Source: JBPCRW01 sp050996405
GTDB lineage: Bacteria > Acidobacteriota > Blastocatellia > Pyrinomonadales > Pyrinomonadaceae
Assembly (NCBI GenBank): GCA_050996405.1
Contig: JBPCRW010000291.1
Span: 1 to 17,001 of the forward strand
Direction of reading: 5' to 3'
Length of the DNA: 17,001 bases
Numbering within the stretch: the first letter of the stretch is position 1; every line of letters starts with the position of its first letter. Shown piece by piece: positions 7,696 through 14,007 of the stretch. Below the pieces are notes generated by a model. It ran no database searches and was not told the origin of the DNA. It worked only from the letters and a program-made list of their open reading frames with translations. The position numbers and the translations under genes were made by a program.

Positions 7696-9589
7696 TATTA
7701 AACATACTTTCGCTCCAGCGGCTCGATTCAAACTGGAATTTGCGAAACAGGCTGAAAAATGGAACGAGCGCAAGCAGCAAAAACGAAAGACCGAAATTTA
7801 CGCCGCGCGTCACATTTTGCTCGACCTTCACCGTCACGTTTAAAGGCTGCGCCGAAGCCTGTTTCGTGCCTTCGACACGCAGCGAATATTTTCCCGCAGG
7901 CAGCGATGAAAGCGTCGCATCCGCGTTCTGCCCGCCTTCCGACCAGGATTCGCCGTCTTCCACGCCGTTGTAATATTCAATCGGAATATTGACCGATTCG
8001 ACTTCTTGATTCTGCTCGTTTATCAAATCCACGTCCAAGTTCGCCCACGAATTGCTGACCGGCGCGCTGGCGGAAATTTTGACGTTGCGATTGCCTTTCA
8101 AATCAAACGGCTGGCTGAAAACCGTCTGCGCCGCCGTGTCGGTCGCTGCCGCGTCGAGCGTGATTTGCTGCGACAAAACCGTGCTTGACAAACCGCCGAA
8201 CGGGAGCATAAAAATCGCCGTGACAAGCAGCAGTCCGAGAAACGCAAAACCCCATTTGACATAAAATCCGCCCGTCCAGGGCTGATTCGGCGCAATGTTC
8301 CATGGCTTTGGCAAACCGGAAATACCGAACGCTTTTTCAATTTGGGCGACAGACATATAATTTCCCAAAGACCAGTTTATTTCGTTCGCCGTCGCTTCGC
8401 ACGAGAGCATCAAAGGCGGCGCGACGTAATCAACGGCGCGGACGATTTCGCCCTGTTCGACGCGCCAGTAAAATTCGCCCTTGACGTATTCGACACGCGC
8501 CGGAGCGTCTTGAAAAATTTTATACGTCTTGCCGTTAAATGTTGCGGTATTTGCTGTTGTGACAACTTCCGCCGCGTTCACCGGCTCGACATAATTCCAA
8601 TGATTATCGGAATGAACGAGCCAGCGAAAACCAATTTTCGGATTGTAGAGCAGATATTCGTGCCAGAAATACTGGATGCCTTCAATCGTCACGCTTCTGA
8701 CCATTGCGCCGAGAATCGTCATTTCCGCGCCTTCGGCAAATGTTCCTTTCTGCCCGATTTCCAGAGCGAACGGCGGCGCGTCCGGTTTCGGCGCGAGCGA
8801 TTTTAGCCACGTCAATTTCCCCTGATTAACGTCGAGCAAGGACGCACAATTTGGACAGGTAACGCGCTCTGATTTATCTGGTGCTTGCAAAGATAAAGGT
8901 CCGCCGCAGTTCGGACAATTCATTGCGGCGGATGAAACTTGCTGCGCTTCGCGTTCTGCCGGACGCGCGTCCGCTAATCCTAAATCAGCCAATGAAACCT
9001 GTTCGCCAACGAAAACCCAAGGCGGATTCGCGCTGTAATCAATCGTCGCAAAAGCGTTTCCCGCGCCCGATAAATCCGCGTAATTGCTTTGCTCGTTCGG
9101 CGTGAATTTATAAGGAATTTCGCCGTCCGCCGCAACGGAAGTCGCCGTGCCTTTTTCCGTCACCATCAGCGTTGATTTCGACGGAATCTGCGAAACGCTT
9201 TGACCGAGTTGCAATTGTTCAAACGGCGGCGGAGCGTTTGGGGTTTTCTGATAAAACGTCAGGTAGAATTTCCCCTGTGCTTCGGCGAGCCAGCCCGTCC
9301 AGCCGTTTGAAAAAGTCGCATACCATTCGTCCCAAAATCCGCCGAGTTCGTGTTTTAATTGGGCGCGTCCCGTCAATTCAAACCGCGTGTCGCGCCAAAC
9401 GCCTTTCAGTCCGACGCGCAGAGGCGATTGCGATTGCGCGATTTCCGCGACCTTTCCCAAATCGTCCAAACCTCTGTCGGTTCGCGCGACGGCAGAGCGG
9501 CAAAACGGGCAAATTACGACGATTGACGAGCCTTGTTTAAACTCAATCGGCGCGGCGCACGAAGGGCAGTTTGCTTTGAGAACGCTCAA
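7679..9589 (-). CDS. Zinc-ribbon DUF4178-type membrane protein
   Basis: A 636-aa protein starting at TTG 9589 behind a good Shine-Dalgarno sequence (GAGGTGA, about 5 nt upstream). The start overlaps the TGA of speD in a TTGA junction, so coupling is expected. Order of parts: zinc ribbon 1 (C8, C11, C27, C30); a beta-rich DUF4178-like module (about 55-200, with WDEWYATFSNGWTGWLAEAQG); zinc ribbon 2 (C225, C228, C245, C248); a second DUF4178-like module (about 275-395, with YFWHEYLLYNPKIGFRWL); a transmembrane helix near 446-466; a beta-sandwich-like domain (about 480-595); and a second helix near 602-620. The duplicated ribbon plus DUF4178 layout and the hydrophobic segments are seen directly. 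DUF4178 has no established activity, but the family is known beside SpeD, SpeE and DUF350 genes. A role as a membrane platform for the pathway is inferred. Confidence 0.8.
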   Translation of the reverse strand: MSVLKANCPSCAAPIEFKQGSSIVVICPFCRSAVARTDRGLDDLGKVAEIAQSQSPLRVGLKGVWRDTRFELTGRAQLKHELGGFWDEWYATFSNGWTGWLAEAQGKFYLTFYQKTPNAPPPFEQLQLGQSVSQIPSKSTLMVTEKGTATSVAADGEIPYKFTPNEQSNYADLSGAGNAFATIDYSANPPWVFVGEQVSLADLGLADARPAEREAQQVSSAAMNCPNCGGPLSLQAPDKSERVTCPNCASLLDVNQGKLTWLKSLAPKPDAPPFALEIGQKGTFAEGAEMTILGAMVRSVTIEGIQYFWHEYLLYNPKIGFRWLVHSDNHWNYVEPVNAAEVVTTANTATFNGKTYKIFQDAPARVEYVKGEFYWRVEQGEIVRAVDYVAPPLMLSCEATANEINWSLGNYMSVAQIEKAFGISGLPKPWNIAPNQPWTGGFYVKWGFAFLGLLLVTAIFMLPFGGLSSTVLSQQITLDAAATDTAAQTVFSQPFDLKGNRNVKISASAPVSNSWANLDVDLINEQNQEVESVNIPIEYYNGVEDGESWSEGGQNADATLSSLPAGKYSLRVEGTKQASAQPLNVTVKVEQNVTRGVNFGLSFLLLALVPFFSLFRKFQFESSRWSESMFNNSGKL

Positions 9590-9978
9590 CGGTCACCTCT
9601 CACAATTTTGGATTTTGGATTTTGGATTTTGGATTGCGAATTACCGCGTTCGATTTTCGTAACTTTTACTTCGGTCGCGCCGAGCGTTTCTTGTAAATTT
9701 TCTTTCCAATCCCATTCGGGACGCGCGCGGCAGCAGTAAAGATTAAACGTCGCGGTTCGGTGTTCGGGATAAGTGTGACAGGCGAGATGCGATTCGGTCA
9801 GCATTGCAAAACCTGTCACGCCCTTTTCGCCGTCAAACTGATACCAGTTTTCCTTGATGATTTTCAAATTTAAATCGTCAATGATTTTTGCAAACATGGA
9901 TTGCAGCAGCGACAGATCGCGCAAGCGTTCTGTGTCACAATCGAAGGCATCTACAATCCATTCCGTTCCGACAATCAT
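9586..9978 (-). CDS. speD: S-adenosylmethionine decarboxylase-like pyruvoyl enzyme (SpeD)
   Basis: A 130-aa protein starting at ATG 9978, the first gene of the minus operon. The self-processing site is LTE62-S63-H64, where the chain is cleaved and Ser63 becomes the pyruvoyl group. His68 (HTYPE) and Cys83 match the processing and proton-donor residues of the bacterial class 1b enzyme, at the same numbers as I remember for Thermotoga maritima SpeD. The expected reaction makes decarboxylated AdoMet, the aminopropyl donor for the SpeE-like enzyme downstream. Some SpeD homologues instead decarboxylate ornithine or arginine, so the substrate is not certain. The final 18 residues (from NSQSKIQ) are encoded by a heptad-repeat array and look like an addition to the normal C-terminus. 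The TGA overlaps the next gene's start. Confidence 0.88.
   Translation of the reverse strand: MIVGTEWIVDAFDCDTERLRDLSLLQSMFAKIIDDLNLKIIKENWYQFDGEKGVTGFAMLTESHLACHTYPEHRTATFNLYCCRARPEWDWKENLQETLGATEVKVTKIERGNSQSKIQNPKSKIVRGDR
9606..9635. repeat. Heptameric tandem repeat array C within the speD 3' end
   Basis: Four perfect TTTTGGA units at 9606-9633, followed by a partial unit. On the minus strand they are translated as the tail of SpeD (SKIQNPKSKI) and end just before the Shine-Dalgarno sequence of the next gene. Three units equal seven codons, so the array keeps an open frame in this phase. Confidence 0.9.
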
Positions 9979-10039
9979 TTGAATTTCTACGAAAAGCGTT
10001 TGATTAAAGTTTTCCGAACTATCCCGATCCGACCCGCGT

Positions 10040-10045
10040 TATAAT
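10040..10045 (+). promoter_or_regulatory. Consensus -10 box (TATAAT) of the beta-propeller lipoprotein gene
   Basis: TATAAT occurs in the 80-nt divergent gap between speD and the lipoprotein gene. The -35 region (GAACTA at 10016-10021, 18-nt spacing) is poor. The box overlaps the upstream candidate ATG at 10044, so if it is used, translation must start at the next in-frame ATG (10059), giving a very short leader. Confidence 0.45.
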
Positions 10046-10058
10046 GACATCAGCGAAT

Positions 10059-11015
10059 ATGTTGAAAAGAAATATAACGGAAATTTTCGCGCCTGTCATT
10101 TTAATTTTTGCCGTTTGCCTGATTTTTTCTGCGTGTGATTCGATTCTGCCGAAAAACGCGAAAGTCGTTAGCGACGACGACAACTCAAAAGATTACGACA
10201 AACCGAAAGTTATCGGCGCGATTGATTCAAAAGAAATCACGGAAAGCAGCGGAATCGCCGCGTCCGGCTGCAATAAAAACGTCCTCTGGACGCACAACGA
10301 TTCAGGCGACGACGCGTTTATTTTCGCGCTCGATTTAACAGGCAGAAAACTCGGCACGTGGAAAGTTGCGAACGCGAAAAATGTTGACTGGGAAGACATT
10401 GCGGAAACGAAAAACGCAAACGGCGAATGTTTTCTGTATATCGGCGACATCGGCGGCAACACGAGCGCGAGAAATAAATTTACGATTTACAAAGTTCGAG
10501 AACCGACAGTTTCGGGCGCAACCAATTCAAGCAAAAAAAATCCGCTGGAAACTGAAGCCGCCGCTGCGATTGAGATTCAATATCCCGATTCGCGCCGCGA
10601 TGCGGAAACTCTGATGGTCAATTCGCAAACCGGCGATATTTATATTTTGTCGAAACGCCTGAGCGAGCCTTCGGCGGTTTATCGTCTCAAAGCCGGTTAC
10701 GATTTGAGCAAAACAAATACGCTTGAAAAACTCACGGATTTTAAAGTCCCGGCAGTGCCGAACGGATTTTTAACCGGCGGCGATATTTCGCCTGACGGCA
10801 AACGCGCAATTATCTGCGATTATTTCAGTGCTTACGAATTGATTCTGCCTGACGGCGCGAAAAACTTTGATGAAATCTGGCGGCAGAAACCTTTGGTTAT
10901 CGAACTTGGAACACGAGCGCAAGGCGAAGCGGTCGGTTATTCGGCGGACGGAAAATCAATTTACGCGACGAGCGAAGGAAAAAATTCGCCGCTCATCGAA
11001 GTTGACAGAAAATAA
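10059..11015 (+). CDS. Secreted beta-propeller-like lipoprotein
   Basis: A 318-aa protein when started at ATG 10059; an in-frame ATG at 10044 lies inside a likely -10 box. A lipoprotein signal ends in IFSAC, with the lipidated Cys at residue 26. The mature part has repeated beta-strand segments, each with aspartates and glycines: LWTHNDSGDDAFIFALDLTG, NVDWEDIAE, CFLYIGDIGGN, a Y-R-L segment (AVYRLKAGYDL), GGDISPDGKRAIICDY and GYSADGKSIYATSEG. This blade-like pattern resembles secreted esterase/phytase-like or SMP-30-like propellers. The signature THNDSG with DWEDIA and LYIGDIG is one I associate with a conserved uncharacterised secreted family. Ligand and catalytic residues cannot be assigned. 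The gene is followed 18 nt later by a small membrane ORF with its own ribosome site. Confidence 0.78.
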   Translation: MLKRNITEIFAPVILIFAVCLIFSACDSILPKNAKVVSDDDNSKDYDKPKVIGAIDSKEITESSGIAASGCNKNVLWTHNDSGDDAFIFALDLTGRKLGTWKVANAKNVDWEDIAETKNANGECFLYIGDIGGNTSARNKFTIYKVREPTVSGATNSSKKNPLETEAAAAIEIQYPDSRRDAETLMVNSQTGDIYILSKRLSEPSAVYRLKAGYDLSKTNTLEKLTDFKVPAVPNGFLTGGDISPDGKRAIICDYFSAYELILPDGAKNFDEIWRQKPLVIELGTRAQGEAVGYSADGKSIYATSEGKNSPLIEVDRK

Positions 11016-11033
11016 TTTACGAAAGGAAAGTTT

Positions 11034-11150
11034 ATGTTTGAACAATTAGAGCCGACTGGAATAAACAAAAGGAATCTCGTCGGCGCGCCGCTCGTTATTT
11101 TTATTGTCGTTATGTTCTTTTGCAGTCTGGCGAAAAACGGCTTCGGGTAG
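11034..11150 (+). CDS. 38-aa membrane mini-protein
   Basis: A short ORF behind a clear Shine-Dalgarno sequence (GAAAGGAAAG at 11021-11030) with ATG at 11034 and TAG at 11148-11150. A charged N-terminus (EQLEPTGINKRN) is followed by one hydrophobic helix (PLVIFIVVMFFC) and a short basic tail. The ribosome site, 18-nt spacing from the lipoprotein gene and clean one-helix layout support a real small protein. Function and family are unknown. Confidence 0.5.
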   Translation: MFEQLEPTGINKRNLVGAPLVIFIVVMFFCSLAKNGFG

Positions 11151-11236
11151 AACAAATGCGAAAAATTAGTTTTATATTTTCGTCAGGCTGATTATTAAAT
11201 TATCGAAGATTCGTAAAATGAAGAAAGAAATACCGG

Positions 11237-11551
11237 TTAAAACATGCTCTTTTTTCTTTTAACTATTTCCCGCAATTTGTCTAAACAAGCGCGTAAATCA
11301 CTTTCGAGTTTCGCACGGTCGCCGTCCGCGCCGTAAGTAATATCCGTTTCTTCCTTGCGCGAACTAAACGAGCTAAACCAGTATTCCAGCGAAACTCTCT
11401 GCCGGACGATTTTGTATGTCCAATTGTCATCGTCATAATCGCCCCGCGTTTGGGTTTCAACATCGTATTCCTCAAAATCGATTTTCGACCACTGACCGAT
11501 ATGATTCAGACATTTAACGACCGCCTGATTTGTTTCTTCCTGTGTTGCCAT
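11237..11551 (-). CDS. Hypothetical 104-aa soluble protein
   Basis: A single open frame starting MATQEETNQ at ATG 11551, rich in charged and aromatic residues and without signal or membrane segments. It has a central beta-like part (KIDFEEYDVETQTRGDYDDD, then TYKIVRQRVSLEYWF) and a C-terminal helix (RAKLESDLRACLDKLREIVK). Protein-like composition supports coding, but no strong ribosome site is visible and the neighbours are not linked to it. I do not recognise a family. Confidence 0.5.
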   Translation of the reverse strand: MATQEETNQAVVKCLNHIGQWSKIDFEEYDVETQTRGDYDDDNWTYKIVRQRVSLEYWFSSFSSRKEETDITYGADGDRAKLESDLRACLDKLREIVKRKKSMF

Positions 11552-11840
11552 ATTTTAAAATGAATAGTTTTTTGCCTGCCGCGCAGGTATCTGAATTGTT
11601 TGCCGGATTATGATAAAAAGTGAAATAAATATATCATTCGGCTTTTTCCCGCGTCCAACCCGCTTATTGCCAATGTTGCCTGATTTTTCACCACCCGATA
11701 TTTTACCAGATAAGCTGAATTGTTGTTTAGTTTGTTTCAAACATCTGCACAAAATAATCTCTAATCTTTTCACGGACGAAGCGAAATATTTCTAATCGTT
11801 TTTCTTCATCAAATTCGCCGTCACTACGTCCGCAACTGTA

Positions 11841-12305
11841 TTACGCATCTGTGCAAACATATATGTCGCCGTTATCTTCCAATGATTTCGTTCCGCACAC
11901 GCAAGAAGCGTTTGCTTCCGCGAGATTATCTTCCAGCACGACGAAAACTTCCCACTCGTTGCCGTCAGGGTCACGCACCCAAGTTTTGTCCTGAAGCGCG
12001 TAACAACAATTTACTCTCATCTCATCTCTGGTTAAAAGTCCGTTTTTCTTCCAGAAATCTTTTATTGCTAAAACATCCTCGGTCGCGGTAACCTGAATTC
12101 CGAGATGCGATAAAGATTCGCGTTCATTATATGGAAACTCGTTTAACGCAAAATTTAGCGGCGGGTTCTGCACGTCGAATTTAGCATAACCCGTACGAAT
12201 TTTTGAAGGTTCGATGCCGAATAGCTTTTTATAAAACTCGATACTCGCTTCTACATTTTTTACGTTTAAGGAAATATGCGGTTTTAATGTTTTTATTGTA
12301 TTCAT
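11841..12305 (-). CDS. arsI: ArsI/CadI-family VOC metalloenzyme (probable organoarsenical C-As lyase)
   Basis: A 154-aa glyoxalase/VOC-fold protein. The ATG at 12305 follows a strong ribosome site (AGAAGGAGTAA); upstream codons in the same frame are promoter sequence. Known ArsI is a non-haem Fe(II) dioxygenase-like lyase that breaks the C-As bond of methylarsenite. Likely metal ligands are His10 (KPHISLNV), His67 (LSHLGIQV) and Glu119 (EWEVF). The vicinal Cys100-Cys101 pair in NCCYALQDKTWVRDPDGN fits the thiol pair that binds trivalent organoarsenicals. A C-terminal CVC and a final Cys add further thiols. It is divergent from an ArsR-type repressor, with promoter and operator between. CadI-type cadmium-related proteins share the fold, so metal specificity is not proven. 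Confidence 0.88.
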   Translation of the reverse strand: MNTIKTLKPHISLNVKNVEASIEFYKKLFGIEPSKIRTGYAKFDVQNPPLNFALNEFPYNERESLSHLGIQVTATEDVLAIKDFWKKNGLLTRDEMRVNCCYALQDKTWVRDPDGNEWEVFVVLEDNLAEANASCVCGTKSLEDNGDIYVCTDA

Positions 12306-12324
12306 AAAATTACTCCTTCTATTT

Positions 12325-12344
12325 ATATATGGACTAGCATATAT
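12325..12344. promoter_or_regulatory. Candidate ArsR operator
   Basis: Perfect inverted repeat ATATATG (12325-12331) and CATATAT (12338-12344) with a 6-nt spacer. It lies just downstream of the arsI -10 box, covering the expected start of transcription, where a dimeric ArsR-family repressor would block it. Confidence 0.6.
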
Positions 12345-12351
12345 GTTGATA

Positions 12352-12380
12352 GTTATATTCTGGTAATGAAACTTTGTCAA
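12352..12380 (-). promoter_or_regulatory. Sigma70-type promoter of arsI
   Basis: On the minus strand, TTGACA (12380-12375), a 17-nt spacer and TATAAC (12357-12352). Both boxes and the spacing are close to consensus. Transcription should begin near 12345, at the edge of the inverted repeat at 12325-12344. No comparably good promoter was found for arsR on the plus strand. Confidence 0.7.
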
Positions 12381-12417
12381 TACAAATTTGCAGAATTTGT
12401 GGTAAAATCTTTTCGTT

Positions 12418-12846
12418 ATGGGAGAAATACAAACTTTTTTTACCGCTCTGGCGGACAGAACCCGGAGACGGCTTTTGAATTTGATGCGCGAACACGAAAT
12501 TTGTGTTTGTTATTTTACGACTGTCCTGGATATAAGCCAGCCGAAGATTTCCCGGCATCTCGCTTACCTGCGGAACGCCGGAATTGTTTCGGCGCGGCGT
12601 GAGGGAAAATGGATGTATTATCGTATTAACGAGCCAAAGGACTTTTATGCCGCGCAAATTCTGCAGGACACTTTAAAATGGTTGAGAGCAGATAACCGGA
12701 TGCGACAGGATTATGAGAAATTATCGCTGGTCTGTTCGCCGACGAATGCCCAGACAATTATTATTCGCGCTCCGAAACTTAATACATTACGAGAAACGAA
12801 TATAACTCGTTCTTCGCGTGAAGAAATGGAAGTTTTTTTACTTTGA
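12418..12846 (+). CDS. arsR: ArsR-family metalloregulatory repressor
   Basis: A 142-aa winged-helix repressor with ATG at 12418. Residues 1-25 (FFTALADRTRRRLLNLM) are the usual dimer/DNA-binding lead helix. The metal site is the CVC pair, Cys29 and Cys31 in HEICVCYF, the position used by ArsR proteins to bind As(III). The recognition helix follows (ISQPKISRHLAYLRNAGIV, 39-57) and then the beta-wing (EGKWMYYRI). The third Cys of the E. coli-type site is absent. The last 40 residues are a poorly conserved extension. It should repress the divergent arsI and probably itself. No arsenite pump or arsenate reductase gene is present, so the pair looks dedicated to organoarsenicals. Its last 9 bases overlap the end of the convergent DUF5522 gene. 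Confidence 0.9.
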   Translation: MGEIQTFFTALADRTRRRLLNLMREHEICVCYFTTVLDISQPKISRHLAYLRNAGIVSARREGKWMYYRINEPKDFYAAQILQDTLKWLRADNRMRQDYEKLSLVCSPTNAQTIIIRAPKLNTLRETNITRSSREEMEVFLL

Positions 12847-13014
12847 TTCAGTTTTTGGATATGGGCAATGACGGCAGTTGCTGCGGCAACAATTGCCGCG
12901 TTTTTTGAGAAAGCGCGCGGTTAAAACCATTAAGCCGTTTTCAAAATAATAATCTGTTCCTTCGACAAATTTTTCCGGTTCTTTTTCATTTTTGTCGGAT
13001 TCACTTTTTTTCAT
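12838..13014 (-). CDS. DUF5522 Cys-rich mini-protein overlapping tlyA and arsR
   Basis: A 58-aa protein: ATG at 13014-13012, TAA at 12840-12838. The N-terminus is charged (KSESDKNEKEPEK). The conserved part contains YYFENGLMVLTARFLKKRG followed by NCCRSNCRHCPY with Cys42, Cys43, Cys47 and Cys50, which matches the DUF5522 signature (RGxCCxxxCRHCPY) and suggests metal binding. The start overlaps the end of tlyA by 14 nt in another frame, so coupled translation is likely. The 3' end overlaps the convergent arsR by 9 nt. Function of the family is unknown. Confidence 0.8.
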   Translation of the reverse strand: MKKSESDKNEKEPEKFVEGTDYYFENGLMVLTARFLKKRGNCCRSNCRHCPYPKTESK

Positions 13015-13741
13015 ACAAAGCCAGAAATTCTTTGTTTCCGTCCGCGCCTAATATCGGTGAATCGGTAATCTGCAAAACCTTAAATCCAAGTCTATCGGCA
13101 AAACCATTAACTTTTTCAATAACTTCCGAGTGTTTTCCGGTATCTCTGACAATTCCGCCCGCACCTACTTCTCCTTTCTTAACTTCAAACTGCGGTTTGA
13201 TGAGAACAATAATCTTTCCGTTTTCGGCAAGCAAATTCTTGAGCGCGGGAAGGATTTTCGTCACGGAAATAAACGAAACATCCATCACAATCAAATCGAA
13301 TTTTTCGCTGAAATCTTTCGGCGTTAAATATCGTGCATTGACATTTTCGCGGACTTCGACCCGCGCGTCATTTCGTATTTTCCAGGCAAGCTGGTTTGTG
13401 CCGACATCGATCGCAACAACTTTTTTCGCGCCGTTTTGCAGAAGACAATCGGTAAAACCGCCAGTTGACGCGCCAACATCCAAACAAACATATTTGCTTG
13501 GGCATATTTGAAATATTTGTAATGCCCTTTCAAGTTTTAAACCGCCGCGTCCGACATATTTTGTTTTCTCCGACTCGCCTTTTAAGCGAATTTTCGCGCC
13601 TTCGCTAAATTCCTGTGAAGGCTTTTCGACGCGCTGTTCATTGACCAGAACGATGCCTGCCATCACCAAAGCCCACGCTTTCGCTTGCGTCTCGGCAAAT
13701 CCGCATTCTATCAAAAGATTGTCAATACGTTTTTTTTTCAC
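13001..13741 (-). CDS. tlyA: TlyA-family rRNA 2'-O-methyltransferase
   Basis: A 246-aa protein of normal family length, starting at GTG 13741. Residues 1-60 are an S4 RNA-binding domain (RIDNLLIECGFAETQAKAW). The KYVGRGGLKLE linker (61-71) leads to a FtsJ-type methyltransferase domain with the AdoMet loop CLDVGASTGGFTDCLL (86-101), AIDVGTNQLAW (110-120), MDVSFIS (153-159) and IKPQFE (181-186). The catalytic tetrad is visible as K69, D154, K182 and E238, the same numbering I recall for Mycobacterium TlyA. Known members methylate the 2'-OH of cytidines in 16S and/or 23S rRNA; older annotation as haemolysin is misleading. It sits between a CPXCG mini-protein gene (7-nt gap) and the overlapping DUF5522 gene. 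Confidence 0.93.
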   Translation of the reverse strand: MKKKRIDNLLIECGFAETQAKAWALVMAGIVLVNEQRVEKPSQEFSEGAKIRLKGESEKTKYVGRGGLKLERALQIFQICPSKYVCLDVGASTGGFTDCLLQNGAKKVVAIDVGTNQLAWKIRNDARVEVRENVNARYLTPKDFSEKFDLIVMDVSFISVTKILPALKNLLAENGKIIVLIKPQFEVKKGEVGAGGIVRDTGKHSEVIEKVNGFADRLGFKVLQITDSPILGADGNKEFLALYEKK

Positions 13742-13748
13742 CTCGAAA

Positions 13749-13934
13749 TTATTGTTCGGTGCTTTCCGCCGAAAAGCCAGTCAGTCCGAAATCCCGCGCC
13801 GTATAAAAAATCTGAATCGGGCGGCAGCAAATCTCGCAGTCTTCGATATATGTCTGTTCTTCGACCGATAAATCCAGAATCATTGAAATTTTTTGCCAGC
13901 AATACGGACAAGTAAAAAAATGTTCGGTTTCCAT
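13749..13934 (-). CDS. CPXCG-type Cys-rich zinc-ribbon mini-protein
   Basis: A 61-aa protein from ATG 13934. An in-frame ATG (13967) and TTG (13991) further upstream are possible starts, but the conserved part begins just after the chosen Met. Cys9 and Cys12 (CPYC), then EDCEICCRP with Cys33, Cys36 and Cys37, match the Cys-rich CPXCG family, probably a single zinc ribbon. The function is unknown. It is 7 nt upstream of tlyA in the same direction, so they are likely one operon, divergent from ctaA. Confidence 0.8.
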   Translation of the reverse strand: METEHFFTCPYCWQKISMILDLSVEEQTYIEDCEICCRPIQIFYTARDFGLTGFSAESTEQ

Positions 13935-14007
13935 TAAGCGTTTCTTATTTTCCGAGTGTTTCGCCATTCGGTTTTTCGATGCTAAACTCAATTTGAATTT
14001 AACAAAA

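Noticed and set aside
7121..7700. CRISPR array
   Set aside because: Repeat units are 7 bp and contiguous or inverted, with no 25-40 bp repeats, unique spacers or cas genes.
11555..11795. Frames of 72 aa (minus) and 61 aa (plus) in the gap before arsI
   Set aside because: They overlap each other, have no ribosome site, and composition is low in ordinary protein character; no family recognised. The gap at 11552-11840 otherwise shows only a 5-bp CCTGC/GCAGG hairpin.
12306..12380. Extended ArsI start 25 codons upstream
   Set aside because: Those codons lie across the arsI -10 box and operator; the strong AGGAG site fixes the start at 12305.
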